A stretch of 8,242 bases of DNA from contig DRAO01000184.1 in assembly GCA_011041825.1 (NCBI GenBank), positions 1-8,242 of the forward strand, in the 5' to 3' direction. The notes under the pieces are model-generated. The model was given only the letters and a program-made list of their open reading frames with translations. It did not search any database and was not told the origin of the DNA. Source of the DNA: Chloroflexota bacterium (GTDB taxonomy: Bacteria > Chloroflexota > Anaerolineae > SpSt-600). A program made the translations under genes and the position numbers. Positions within the stretch are counted from its first letter, which is position 1. Each line of letters opens with the position of its first letter. Shown one piece after another: positions 1 to 5,441 of this stretch.

Positions 1-29
1 CGATGAATCACCCGGCTGAGAAGCCTTAA

Positions 30-108
30 AGCCGGTTGAAAACCGGCTGAGGGTTAGCGGGTTTTCAACCCGCTTCCAGATTCTTAGCCGGGAGCTTCCA
101 GCTCCCGG
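30..108. repeat. Cluster of three perfect hairpins with 3-nt loops
   Basis: Three perfect inverted repeats follow one another: 30-37/41-48 (loop GAA), 56-63/67-74 (loop TTC) and 88-96/100-108 (loop TCC), with stems of 8, 8 and 9 bp. The first two are near-perfect reverse complements of each other. They differ at one stem position and at its partner, so pairing is kept. A further CCGGCTGAG at 12-20 repeats at 43-51 and could pair alternatively with 30-35. The stretch 1-201 contains no gene that I can support. The hairpins may be a REP-like interspersed element or a transcription boundary downstream of the minus-strand operon. There is no T-tract typical of an intrinsic terminator. Confidence 0.6.
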
Positions 109-158
109 ACATTTTGAGCCCAGCTTCGTAAAAGTGTCAGGTGGCTAGATAAGGATTG

Positions 159-193
159 TTTCTTCGACAGGGGCTTCGCCGCCATCGAAGAAA
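159..193 (-). terminator. Hairpin just downstream of the fur-family gene, possible operon end
   Basis: A 9-bp perfect stem (159-167 with 185-193) encloses a small GGC-TTC-GCC hairpin at 172-180. It begins about 9 nt after the stop codon of the last gene of the minus-strand operon. No clear T-run follows on the minus strand (the next bases are CAATCC), so it is a weak intrinsic terminator at best. It could instead be an RNA 3'-end stabiliser or one of the repeated hairpins seen elsewhere in the window. Confidence 0.35.
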
Positions 194-201
194 AGATTCC
201 C

Positions 202-648
202 TTAAAGGGCTTCTGTGTTGAGCTCTTTCCTGCATTTAGGGCAATAGCCCTGAAGCACCACCTGGCTGGAGACTATCTCAAAGCCATAATTTTCCGCCAG
301 GCGGCGGTGAATTGCCTCACAGTGCTCACAGTGGAACTCCACAATGCGGCCACATCTGATGCACACCAGGTGGTGGTGCTCGAATTCCGGCACAACCTCG
401 TAAAGCGTGTAGCCTTCACCTATATCCAGCGCCCTGAGGAATCCCAATTCCTTCAACAGGTTGACGGTGCGGTAGACGGTGGAAAGGCTAATGCGATGGT
501 CAGCCTCTTCCACCCTCCGATGCAGGTCCTGGACATCGAAATGGCCTTGCAGGTTCTTGAGGGTCTCGATTATGAGCCGGCGCTGTTTGGTGAGACGTTT
601 ACCCCGGAACTTGAGAATCCCTTCCACTTGCTCTACCAATGCTTTCAT
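202..648 (-). CDS. Fur-family metal-responsive transcriptional regulator
   Basis: The 148-residue product has the layout of the Fur/PerR/Zur family. The N-terminal winged helix carries the recognition stretch STVYRTVNLLKELGF (56-70). The C-terminal dimerisation domain has the HHHLVC metal motif (91-96). Two CxxC pairs, C96/C99 and C136/C139, are placed as in the structural Zn(Cys4) site. An additional CxxC (C107, C110) lies between them and is less usual. Members bind DNA as dimers and repress or activate with Fe, Zn, Mn or peroxide; which metal cannot be read here. I chose the ATG at 648 because it overlaps the upstream fmdB-like stop codon in an ATGA arrangement. A GTG at 726 would add 26 unrelated residues lying wholly inside that upstream gene. 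It is the last gene of the operon, so it may regulate the cluster or simply be co-expressed with it. Confidence 0.9.
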   Translation of the reverse strand: MKALVEQVEGILKFRGKRLTKQRRLIIETLKNLQGHFDVQDLHRRVEEADHRISLSTVYRTVNLLKELGFLRALDIGEGYTLYEVVPEFEHHHLVCIRCGRIVEFHCEHCEAIHRRLAENYGFEIVSSQVVLQGYCPKCRKELNTEAL

Positions 649-890
649 CTCCCTCTCCGGCAGATACCATCTGAAGAACAGGGTGGAGCATCGCAAGGCG
701 AATCCCTGCCACAGCAGGTTCTCCACTCAGAGGAATGCATATCCCTCCCTCCCATAACGTAGGGAACCGAGAGGAGCTTCTCCAAAGAGCTACTGCCGCA
801 GTAAGGACAGCGGATTTCCGCATCCTCCGAGCGTACCAGGAGCTCCACCTGTCTACCACAGTCCTGGCATCTATATTCGTAGATAGGCAT
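645..890 (-). CDS. FmdB-family zinc ribbon protein
   Basis: An 81-residue protein beginning MPIYEYRCQDCG, the signature start of the FmdB/CxxC_CXXC_SSSS putative regulatory zinc ribbon family. C8/C11 and C28/C31 form the four-cysteine zinc knuckle, followed by the family's CGSSSLEKLLS stretch. After this comes a second cysteine cluster (C59, C60, C66, C71, C77) in the tail TCCGRDSPCDAPPCSSDGIC, which could bind another metal or Fe-S centre; that is inference. Family members have no settled biochemical role and are often considered regulatory. The start is supported by GGAGGGAG at 896-903 on the minus strand. The stop overlaps the fur-family ATG by 4 nt, so the two are probably translationally coupled. 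Confidence 0.88.
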   Translation of the reverse strand: MPIYEYRCQDCGRQVELLVRSEDAEIRCPYCGSSSLEKLLSVPYVMGGRDMHSSEWRTCCGRDSPCDAPPCSSDGICRRGR

Positions 891-911
891 AGCTGCTCCC
901 TCCAGCCTCTT

Positions 912-1346
912 TTACCATCTGCCCCGGCGGCGAAGTCGGAATCGCCGTCCCCTCCCCCTGCCAGGAGCTCCAGCGGGAGGGGCAGCGGTCCATCGGTTCA
1001 GCAGGAAAGAAGCCAACCGGGGGGCCAGTTGTTTCCCTACGAAGGCCAACGTGGCTCCCACCAGCGGGAGCACACCCCTCCGCATCGGTGCGGGAGCTGG
1101 CACCGTCTTGACCTTGATGAGTTCAGATGCGGGAACCTTCTCCTGAGGGCCAAGCTCCCTCACTGCTACGGGTTCCACCACGTGGGCGATGGCCCCTGTA
1201 GGACAGGCATTGGCGCAGAGGCCACAGTCGTTGCACAGTGAAGGATTCACCCTGGCTTTGCCGTCCACCACGCTTATCGCCCCTACCGGACAGGTCTGAG
1301 CACACACCCCACAGCCAGCACACTTCTCCAGGTCAATGGTCACCAT
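912..1346 (-). CDS. 2x[4Fe-4S] ferredoxin-like protein with basic C-terminal tail
   Basis: Residues 1-55 are a bacterial 2x[4Fe-4S] ferredoxin. C9/C12/C15 with C19-Pro and C38/C41/C44 with C48-Pro form two complete CxxCxxCxxxCP motifs. This part should carry low-potential electrons or receive clusters. The remaining 90 residues are unusual: a Pro-rich linker, a hydrophobic segment at about 91-118 that could lie on or in a membrane, and an Arg/Gly tail (130-144) ending RRRGRW. Typical free ferredoxins of this class are about 55-80 residues, so this is a ferredoxin with an appended anchor or interaction segment. The start has a very strong site, GGGAGGTGA at 1355-1363 with ATG 8 nt further on. 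It lies after a long hairpin that separates it from the NifX-like gene. It may supply electrons to the Mrp/NifX proteins of the operon. Confidence 0.88.
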   Translation of the reverse strand: MVTIDLEKCAGCGVCAQTCPVGAISVVDGKARVNPSLCNDCGLCANACPTGAIAHVVEPVAVRELGPQEKVPASELIKVKTVPAPAPMRRGVLPLVGATLAFVGKQLAPRLASFLLNRWTAAPPAGAPGRGRGRRFRLRRRGRW

Positions 1347-1376
1347 AATTTAGCTCACCTCCCACAGGATATAAGG

Positions 1377-1417
1377 TTTCCTATTGGACAGCGGCGCTGC
1401 CGCTGTCCAATAGGAAA
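1377..1417. repeat. Perfect 19-bp inverted repeat with 3-nt loop in the operon
   Basis: Left arm 1377-1395 and right arm 1399-1417 are exact reverse complements around the loop GCT. On the minus strand it starts 10 nt after the stop of the NifX/coiled-coil gene and ends about 30 nt before the ferredoxin start. No T-run follows on either side. It could act as a partial terminator or an RNA processing and stability element that sets a different level for the last three genes, or it could be a mobile palindromic repeat. Confidence 0.75.
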
Positions 1418-1427
1418 TCAGAGCATC

Positions 1428-2021
1428 TCACTTGCCCTTCTCCAGCTCTTCAATGCGCTTGATTATCTCTTCGGCCTGGCTTTTGAGTTGCTCAAGCTGA
1501 GACTTCAGGTCCTCCAGCTCCGAGGCAGATGGTTTAGGAGGTGCAGCGGCCCCCCATCCACCCGAAGGTGGGGGCGTAGGAGCGCCGAAGCCTCCCCAAC
1601 CACCTGGGCCATACCCGCCCCAGCGGCCCATTCCTCGGCCCATCCCACGGCCCATACCCCAGCCGCCTCCCATACCGAAACCGCCAGGGCCGGAAATGGC
1701 CTGGAGCTGCCCGGCCTTAAAGGCCTCCACGGCTTCCTGCACGGTCCCACCACCGACGGAATAGATTGGCACACCGGCGGCGTTGAGCACGTTGAAGGCA
1801 TTTGGCCCTACCCGCCCTGTGAGCACCGCCTGGGCACCCTGATTAACCACAAACTGCGCCGCCTGAATACCTGCCCCGCCAGGGGCTCCCATCGCCTCGT
1901 TGGGATAGGACTCGAACTGCATAGTATCGGTATCCACGAACACGAAGTAAGGGCATCGCCCGAATACCGGACTCACCCCTGAAGTTAGCTCTGGCCCTTG
2001 CGAAGAAACCACCACTCTCAT
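1428..2021 (-). CDS. NifX/NifB-like cofactor-binding protein with Gly-rich linker and C-terminal coiled coil
   Basis: Residues 1-110 match the dinitrogenase iron-molybdenum cofactor family (NifX/NifY/NafY and 'orange protein' type fold). Visible marks are a beta-strand start MRVVVSS, SPVFGRCPYF (17-26), GGAGIQAAQFVVNQG (48-62), the TGRVGPNAF loop (68-76) and GTVQEAVEAFKAGQL (92-106). Such domains carry Fe-S or Mo-containing clusters. A glycine/methionine/tryptophan-rich linker follows (113-160), then a Pro-rich hinge and a predicted coiled coil (168-196) ending KRIEELEK. That last part resembles the C-terminus of the neighbouring small protein at 2159-2482. The start is set by GAGGAGGTGAG just upstream of ATG. 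No nitrogenase structural genes are present, so a role in nitrogen fixation is not implied; carrier or scaffold for a metal-sulfur cluster is inferred. Confidence 0.88.
   Translation of the reverse strand: MRVVVSSQGPELTSGVSPVFGRCPYFVFVDTDTMQFESYPNEAMGAPGGAGIQAAQFVVNQGAQAVLTGRVGPNAFNVLNAAGVPIYSVGGGTVQEAVEAFKAGQLQAISGPGGFGMGGGWGMGRGMGRGMGRWGGYGPGGWGGFGAPTPPPSGGWGAAAPPKPSASELEDLKSQLEQLKSQAEEIIKRIEELEKGK
1625..1655 (-). repeat. 12-nt tandem repeat encoding a Gly-Met-Gly-Arg linker
   Basis: GGCCCAT recurs at 1625, 1637 and 1649 on the plus strand with a 12-base period, giving three copies of a Gly-Met-Gly-Arg unit in the NifX-like protein. The period keeps frame, so copy number could vary without breaking the gene. 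Confidence 0.7.
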
Positions 2022-2109
2022 TATCTCACCTCCTCAATCAGCATATACCAGGGCCAATGTTTGCCCCCAGGTGAAAAATATGCTAGAATTTGCTTCAAGG
2101 GGAGGGGGA

Positions 2110-2145
2110 AGGCGGGCCAGGCTGCTCTCCCCGATAGGCCCGCCT
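2110..2145. terminator. GC-rich hairpin between operon genes
   Basis: AGGCGGGCC at 2110-2118 pairs perfectly with GGCCCGCCT at 2137-2145 around an 18-nt loop. On the minus strand it follows the stop of the small Trp-rich gene by 13 nt and is followed by a C/T-rich stretch (CCTTCCCCCTCCCC), not a pure T-run. It could be a partial terminator or a stability element. The rest of the gap 2022-2158 shows no gene and no promoter I would defend. Confidence 0.4.
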
Positions 2146-2158
2146 CCTTCTCTCCCGA

Positions 2159-2482
2159 TTATGCCTCTTTCTCAAGTTCCTCGATGCGCTTGGCGATGGC
2201 ATCGAGCTGCTGCTTGAGGAATTCAGCCTGGTTCTTAAGCATCGTCACCTCTTGCTCTGGGGTAAACCAGGGCGAGGTGAAAGTCGGCCACCCGCCCCAG
2301 GCTGTGGCAGCAGGCCACCCCCAGGCACCCCAGGTAACAGGCGTGGGCCATTGCCCGGTGAGGAGATAATACGCACACGGCCCAAGGCCCCAGGGGTTCC
2401 TGCCCACCCAGCCAGGGCTGAACCCGAAGCGCATCCACCCCGGGAGCCCGGTCAGGTAGTACATCCACCTGTAGCCACCCAT
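2159..2482 (-). CDS. Small Trp/Gly/Pro-rich protein with C-terminal coiled coil (DUF5320-like)
   Basis: A 107-residue protein of unknown function. The N-terminal half holds MYYLTGLPGWMRFGFSPGW (7-25), a motif I recall from small proteins beside NifX/Mrp genes in anaerobic bacteria and archaea. A Trp-rich, low-charge segment (31-73) follows, then a predicted coiled coil (77-106) ending AKRIEELEKEA. The coiled coil resembles the tail of the NifX-like protein encoded next, which suggests that the two associate; that is inference. There is one cysteine (C36). The start is well supported by AAAGGAGGTGAT followed by ACT and ATG. The family name is tentative, based on the coiled-coil ending and neighbourhood. 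Confidence 0.8.
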   Translation of the reverse strand: MGGYRWMYYLTGLPGWMRFGFSPGWVGRNPWGLGPCAYYLLTGQWPTPVTWGAWGWPAATAWGGWPTFTSPWFTPEQEVTMLKNQAEFLKQQLDAIAKRIEELEKEA

Positions 2483-2531
2483 AGTATCACCTCCTTTCCG
2501 CTGCGTTATGATACATTACGTATCCCGTGAC

Positions 2532-2729
2532 TTACCACCAGGGCCCGTAGGGGATGTAAGGGACCCAGGGCCTAAAGTAAGGGTAGCCAAAGGCCCACCA
2601 GCGGCGAGGGAGCCAGGGGAAGAACCGGCAGAAAGGATAGGGATTGCCCCGGCCCCAACCAGGGCCAAACCAGCCCCTGCCATAGCCCCATCCGGGCCAG
2701 AAGCCTCGTCCTCGCCCGAAGCGTCCCAT
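2532..2729 (-). CDS. Small Gly/Trp/Pro/Tyr-rich protein of unknown function
   Basis: A 65-residue protein beginning MGRFGRGRGFWPGWGYGRGW. It has ten tryptophans, no acidic residue and no lysine, so it is strongly basic through arginine and highly aromatic. It has one cysteine (C35). I see no known fold, signal peptide or catalytic motif. Its composition echoes the Gly/Met/Trp linker of the NifX-like protein and the Trp-rich part of the gene downstream. I chose the ATG at 2729 because GGAGGTGAG lies at a normal distance before it; a GTG at 2738 would overlap that site. Possible roles (metal-cluster shielding, low-complexity assembly, nucleic-acid contact) are speculation. That it is translated is supported by the strong ribosome binding site and the operon position. 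Confidence 0.72.
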   Translation of the reverse strand: MGRFGRGRGFWPGWGYGRGWFGPGWGRGNPYPFCRFFPWLPRRWWAFGYPYFRPWVPYIPYGPWW

Positions 2730-2766
2730 AGCTCTCACCTCCTTTCCCTCAGGTTATGTGGCAAGC

Positions 2767-3168
2767 TTAATGCAGCCACTCGGTGTGGTCAACGATGGTG
2801 CCGTTAAGGTAAGCCTGCACCGCCTCTTCGATGTTCACGATGTCGGTGATTATCGGCTTTATGCCATAAGAGCTCATCGCTTCGTAAGCTCCCCAGCCCA
2901 TTCCGCCACAGATGAGCACTTCACAATCGGCGATGACAGCAGCCATACGGCTGTGGCGGTCCTGGGCAACGGGACCATAGCCATGGCGGCCAAGGGCATC
3001 TTCTCCTCCGTGCTCCTGAGCTGCAAAATGCCTGTGACCCAGTTTTTCCCGGAGTTCTTTGCCCACGATGTTGCCCTGCTCATCTACTTCGACCACCAGG
3101 TAGTATAAGGCCCTTCCGAAGTGAGGGCTTATGGTAACGCCATCATCTGTCACAACCGCTATCTTCAT
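2767..3168 (-). CDS. NifX/NifB-like iron-molybdenum cluster-binding protein, His-rich loop
   Basis: A 133-residue single-domain member of the dinitrogenase iron-molybdenum cofactor biosynthesis family. It starts MKIAVVTDDG, has SPHFGRALYYLVVEVD (14-29), a histidine-bearing loop (H45, H47, H53, H62, H72), CEVLICGGMGWGAYEAM (82-98) and the end strand/helix IEEAVQAYLNGTI (113-125). Members bind metal-sulfur clusters; the histidines and cysteines C82 and C87 are plausible ligands. The gene begins 2 nt after the stop of the Mrp-type ATPase gene, with AAGGGGGG inside that gene's end as binding site. This tight pairing suggests the ATPase loads or unloads a cluster on this protein. The substrate is not known. 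Confidence 0.9.
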   Translation of the reverse strand: MKIAVVTDDGVTISPHFGRALYYLVVEVDEQGNIVGKELREKLGHRHFAAQEHGGEDALGRHGYGPVAQDRHSRMAAVIADCEVLICGGMGWGAYEAMSSYGIKPIITDIVNIEEAVQAYLNGTIVDHTEWLH

Positions 3169-3170
3169 AG

Positions 3171-4265
3171 CTAATCCCCCCTTGAGAAATCTGCCATAGA
3201 GGTGAAGAACCTCGGCTGTACCTCAGGCACTATCTCTTCGATGCGTTCGGCCACCCGGGCAAAGTCCTCCACCTCATATTCCTCTATGCGCCCCTGGTCG
3301 CAAAGCCGTGCAATCTCAGGGTCTATGGGAATTTGGGCTAGAAGTGGAGCACGTAGCTCCCGGGCTACTTCTTCAGCCCTGCTAGGCCCGAAAAGCTCCC
3401 ACTTCTTGCCGGTATCAGGGCAGATGGCGTAGCTCATATTCTCCACCACCCCGATGATGGGGACGTGCAGATGCTGGGCCATCTTCATCGCCTTCTTGAC
3501 GATGATTTTCACCAGCTCCTGGGGCGATGTCACCAGGATGATGCCGTTGAGCGGCAGCGACTGCATCACAGTGAGGGAAGCATCGGCAGTGCCGGGCGGC
3601 AAGTCCACTATCAGGTAATCCAGGTTGCCCCAGAACACGTCGCCCCAGAATTGCTGGATGGCCCGGGAGATGAGTGGCCCCCTCCAGATGACGGCATCAT
3701 CCTCGCTGGGCAGGAAGAGGCCGATGGAGATGATTTTGATGCCTGTAGAGCTGGCTGGCGGGATGATGCCTGTAGCACTGGGCAAGGGCCGATTGGTGAT
3801 GCCCATAATCTTGGGGATGCTCGGGCCGGTGATGTCGGCATCGAGCAAGCCCACTTCGTAACCCCGGCGGCGTAGATGCGAAGCCAGCAACGCTGCCACC
3901 AGGGATTTGCCCACGCCCCCTTTGCCGCTCATTATGGCGATGACCCTTCTGATGCTGTTGAAGCGCTGGGCCACCCCTTCCCGGGGTTTGACGGTGCTGA
4001 AGAGCTTCTCCCTCTCCTCAGGGGTCATCTCAGCGAGCTTGACATCCACTTCCTTGACCCCATCCAGGGAGCTTACGGCTTCCTTCGCATCGGCTACTAT
4101 CCTGTCCTTGAGAGGACAGGCCAGGGTGGTAAGGGCCAGCGTGAAACTCACTTTGCCGTTCTCCACCTTAACGTCCCTTACCATCCCCAATTCGACGATG
4201 CTTTTATCTAGCTCCGGGTCGTTCACTTTTTTAAGGGCTTCTATGACTTTTTCCTCAGTTAGCAT
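3171..4265 (-). CDS. Mrp/NBP35-type P-loop ATPase with N-terminal MIP18 domain, Fe-S carrier
   Basis: A 364-residue protein. Residues 1-85 form a MIP18/DUF59 (FeS_assembly_P) domain with NDPELDKSIVELGMV (15-29) and C50. From about 105 comes a deviant-Walker ATPase of the Mrp/NBP35/ApbC class: GKGGVGKS (114-121), DADITGPSIP (142-151), DLPPGT (221-226) and VENMSY (274-279). These proteins dimerise, bind [4Fe-4S] clusters and deliver them to target proteins in the cytoplasm. The usual CxxC that bridges the cluster after VENMSY is incomplete here: it reads ICPDTG, keeping only C282. Cluster binding, if any, must use other residues. The start has AGGAGGTC at 4269-4276, and the gene overlaps the end of its upstream neighbour by 11 nt. 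It is the best-defined enzyme of the operon. Confidence 0.95.
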   Translation of the reverse strand: MLTEEKVIEALKKVNDPELDKSIVELGMVRDVKVENGKVSFTLALTTLACPLKDRIVADAKEAVSSLDGVKEVDVKLAEMTPEEREKLFSTVKPREGVAQRFNSIRRVIAIMSGKGGVGKSLVAALLASHLRRRGYEVGLLDADITGPSIPKIMGITNRPLPSATGIIPPASSTGIKIISIGLFLPSEDDAVIWRGPLISRAIQQFWGDVFWGNLDYLIVDLPPGTADASLTVMQSLPLNGIILVTSPQELVKIIVKKAMKMAQHLHVPIIGVVENMSYAICPDTGKKWELFGPSRAEEVARELRAPLLAQIPIDPEIARLCDQGRIEEYEVEDFARVAERIEEIVPEVQPRFFTSMADFSRGD

Positions 4266-4716
4266 CTTGACCTCCTGATGGTTTTTCCTGTGGTCTCAGC
4301 ACCTTTTCCATCACCCGGCGGAAACGCCTCAATTCTAGTAGGGCTTTCTGATGCTGCCGGGGGTCTTTAAGCATCTCGGGTAATTCATCCTTGGCGAAAA
4401 GGTACATCACCTTTGTTAAGGCCCTGTCCTCCGTTTCCACTCCCCCCTGGTTGTATAGCTCCCAGGCCCTCTGCACTGAAATTATGAAGGCTTCACCTTC
4501 GTGGTGGATTTTCCCTTCATCGCCGTTGTCCAACACTTCTATAAGCTTGTCTAGGTGCTTCACCAGAGCCTCAAGCGCAGGCACAATGTTACCCCTTCGA
4601 TAAGCTTTAAGGATAGTGCGAATCTCCGCCCTGAACTCTTCCTCTGAGTAGGACGACAGGCCGTACATATCCTCCAAGAAAGACCGAATCCTGCCGATTA
4701 TGTTATGCCAGTTCAC
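4255..4716 (-). CDS. Helical protein of unknown function
   Basis: I do not recognise this 153-residue protein. It is rich in Glu, Lys, Arg and Leu and looks entirely alpha-helical and cytoplasmic: no signal peptide, no membrane segment, no cysteine. Helical stretches are visible at 4-18, 24-41, 46-62, 75-90, 97-116 and 122-140. The start is GTG at 4716, sharing a GTGA overlap with the stop of the DUF364-type gene and preceded by AAGGAGATGGC. It also overlaps the ATPase gene by 11 nt, so it is translated in tight coupling with both. It may be a partner or chaperone of the ATPase, which is inference from position only. Confidence 0.82.
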   Translation of the reverse strand: MNWHNIIGRIRSFLEDMYGLSSYSEEEFRAEIRTILKAYRRGNIVPALEALVKHLDKLIEVLDNGDEGKIHHEGEAFIISVQRAWELYNQGGVETEDRALTKVMYLFAKDELPEMLKDPRQHQKALLELRRFRRVMEKVLRPQEKPSGGQDAN

Positions 4717-5441
4717 GCCATCTCCTTGAACATTACCAGTTGTCTGAGGCCTCTTAGCTGCCTCAAGATTGCCCCCTGGCTTATCTTCCTGAACACCTCC
4801 TCTTCATCCACCACTATTGAGCCTGCCAGGGCATCCAGCCGGTACTCGAAGAGCAAAGGCGATAGGGGGGTGCTTGGCCCCACCATAATGACGAAGGCAT
4901 CGTTGCGAACCAGTCCTATGATTGAATCGAAGGTGTGATTTATAAGGGTGGTACCGGTAATGGCAACCACATCGGCCCGGGGTATGAACTCCGCTGCCCT
5001 CTCGGCAGGCAAATCGCCAGGGCGCACCCTTTTCTCCAGAACCCAAACCTCCCGGGCCACCTTCCGCAGCTTCTCGACGAAAGGGAAGTGGCCTACCACT
5101 GCGATGTACTTCCCTGTTCCCTTCTCGGCGATAACCTCGGCAGCGTTTACTTCCCGACACAGGCTTTCGTCCACCTTAAGCAGGGAGTTTATGGCTGCCA
5201 CACCGATAGAAGCCTCTACCGTGCTCTCGGAGAAGGCAAGCTGAGCCAGTTCCAGGCCACTTTTTCCCTCCAGGGTGCCAGCATCAGCTACCACAAATCC
5301 CCCGTGCTCCTCATCCAGCTCCCGCACGGTGGAAGCCAGCCCTGTAGCCCTCGTAGTCACTGCCGTCCAGAAGATGCCAGCGCAAACTTTCCTGACAGGA
5401 GCATCCTCTAGGGTAGAGAGCAGGTCAAACAAGACCCTCAT
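4713..5441 (-). CDS. DUF4213/DUF364 family protein, putative heavy-metal chelation
   Basis: A 242-residue protein with the two-part layout of this family. The N-terminal DUF4213-like part (about 1-85) contains GLASTVRELDEEHGG (34-48). The C-terminal DUF364 Rossmann-like part contains IAVVGHFPFVEKLR (113-126), LEKRVRPGDLPAERA (135-149), the ITGTTLINHTFDSII helix region (161-175) and VGPSTPLSPLLFEYRLDALAG (187-207). DUF364 is labelled putative heavy-metal chelation; members occur next to molybdenum/tungsten or Fe transport and cofactor genes, but the activity is not proven. The ATG at 5441 overlaps the padR stop in an ATGA arrangement. The upstream GA-rich stretch is a weak binding site, so translation probably depends on coupling to padR. 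Confidence 0.9.
   Translation of the reverse strand: MRVLFDLLSTLEDAPVRKVCAGIFWTAVTTRATGLASTVRELDEEHGGFVVADAGTLEGKSGLELAQLAFSESTVEASIGVAAINSLLKVDESLCREVNAAEVIAEKGTGKYIAVVGHFPFVEKLRKVAREVWVLEKRVRPGDLPAERAAEFIPRADVVAITGTTLINHTFDSIIGLVRNDAFVIMVGPSTPLSPLLFEYRLDALAGSIVVDEEEVFRKISQGAILRQLRGLRQLVMFKEMA

Noticed and set aside
1..201. CRISPR array or tRNA in the hairpin-rich left end
   Set aside because: The hairpins are not regularly spaced identical repeats with unique spacers, and no cloverleaf is visible.
649..726. A longer form of the Fur-family protein starting at GTG 726
   Set aside because: The extra 26 residues lie wholly inside the fmdB-like gene, do not resemble Fur N-termini, and the ATGA overlap at 648 gives a better start.
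735..1241. Plus-strand open frame of 168 codons
   Set aside because: It is antisense to the ferredoxin and FmdB-like genes, has a low-complexity Pro/Ser/Arg product and no binding site; the minus-strand genes have clear motifs.
1488..1982. Plus-strand open frame opposite the NifX/coiled-coil gene
   Set aside because: It is a shadow of a GC-rich, Gly-rich coding region; the product has no recognisable family.
2022..2109. Internal promoter before the NifX/coiled-coil gene (TTGAAG and TATATG on the minus strand)
   Set aside because: No pair of hexamers has acceptable sequence and a 16-18 bp spacer.
1428..3168. Nitrogenase cofactor (nif) locus
   Set aside because: NifX-like domains are present, but there are no nifH, nifD, nifK, nifE, nifN or radical-SAM nifB genes in the window.
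3465..3875. Plus-strand open frame opposite the Mrp-type gene
   Set aside because: The minus-strand frame contains all P-loop ATPase motifs, so this is an antisense shadow.
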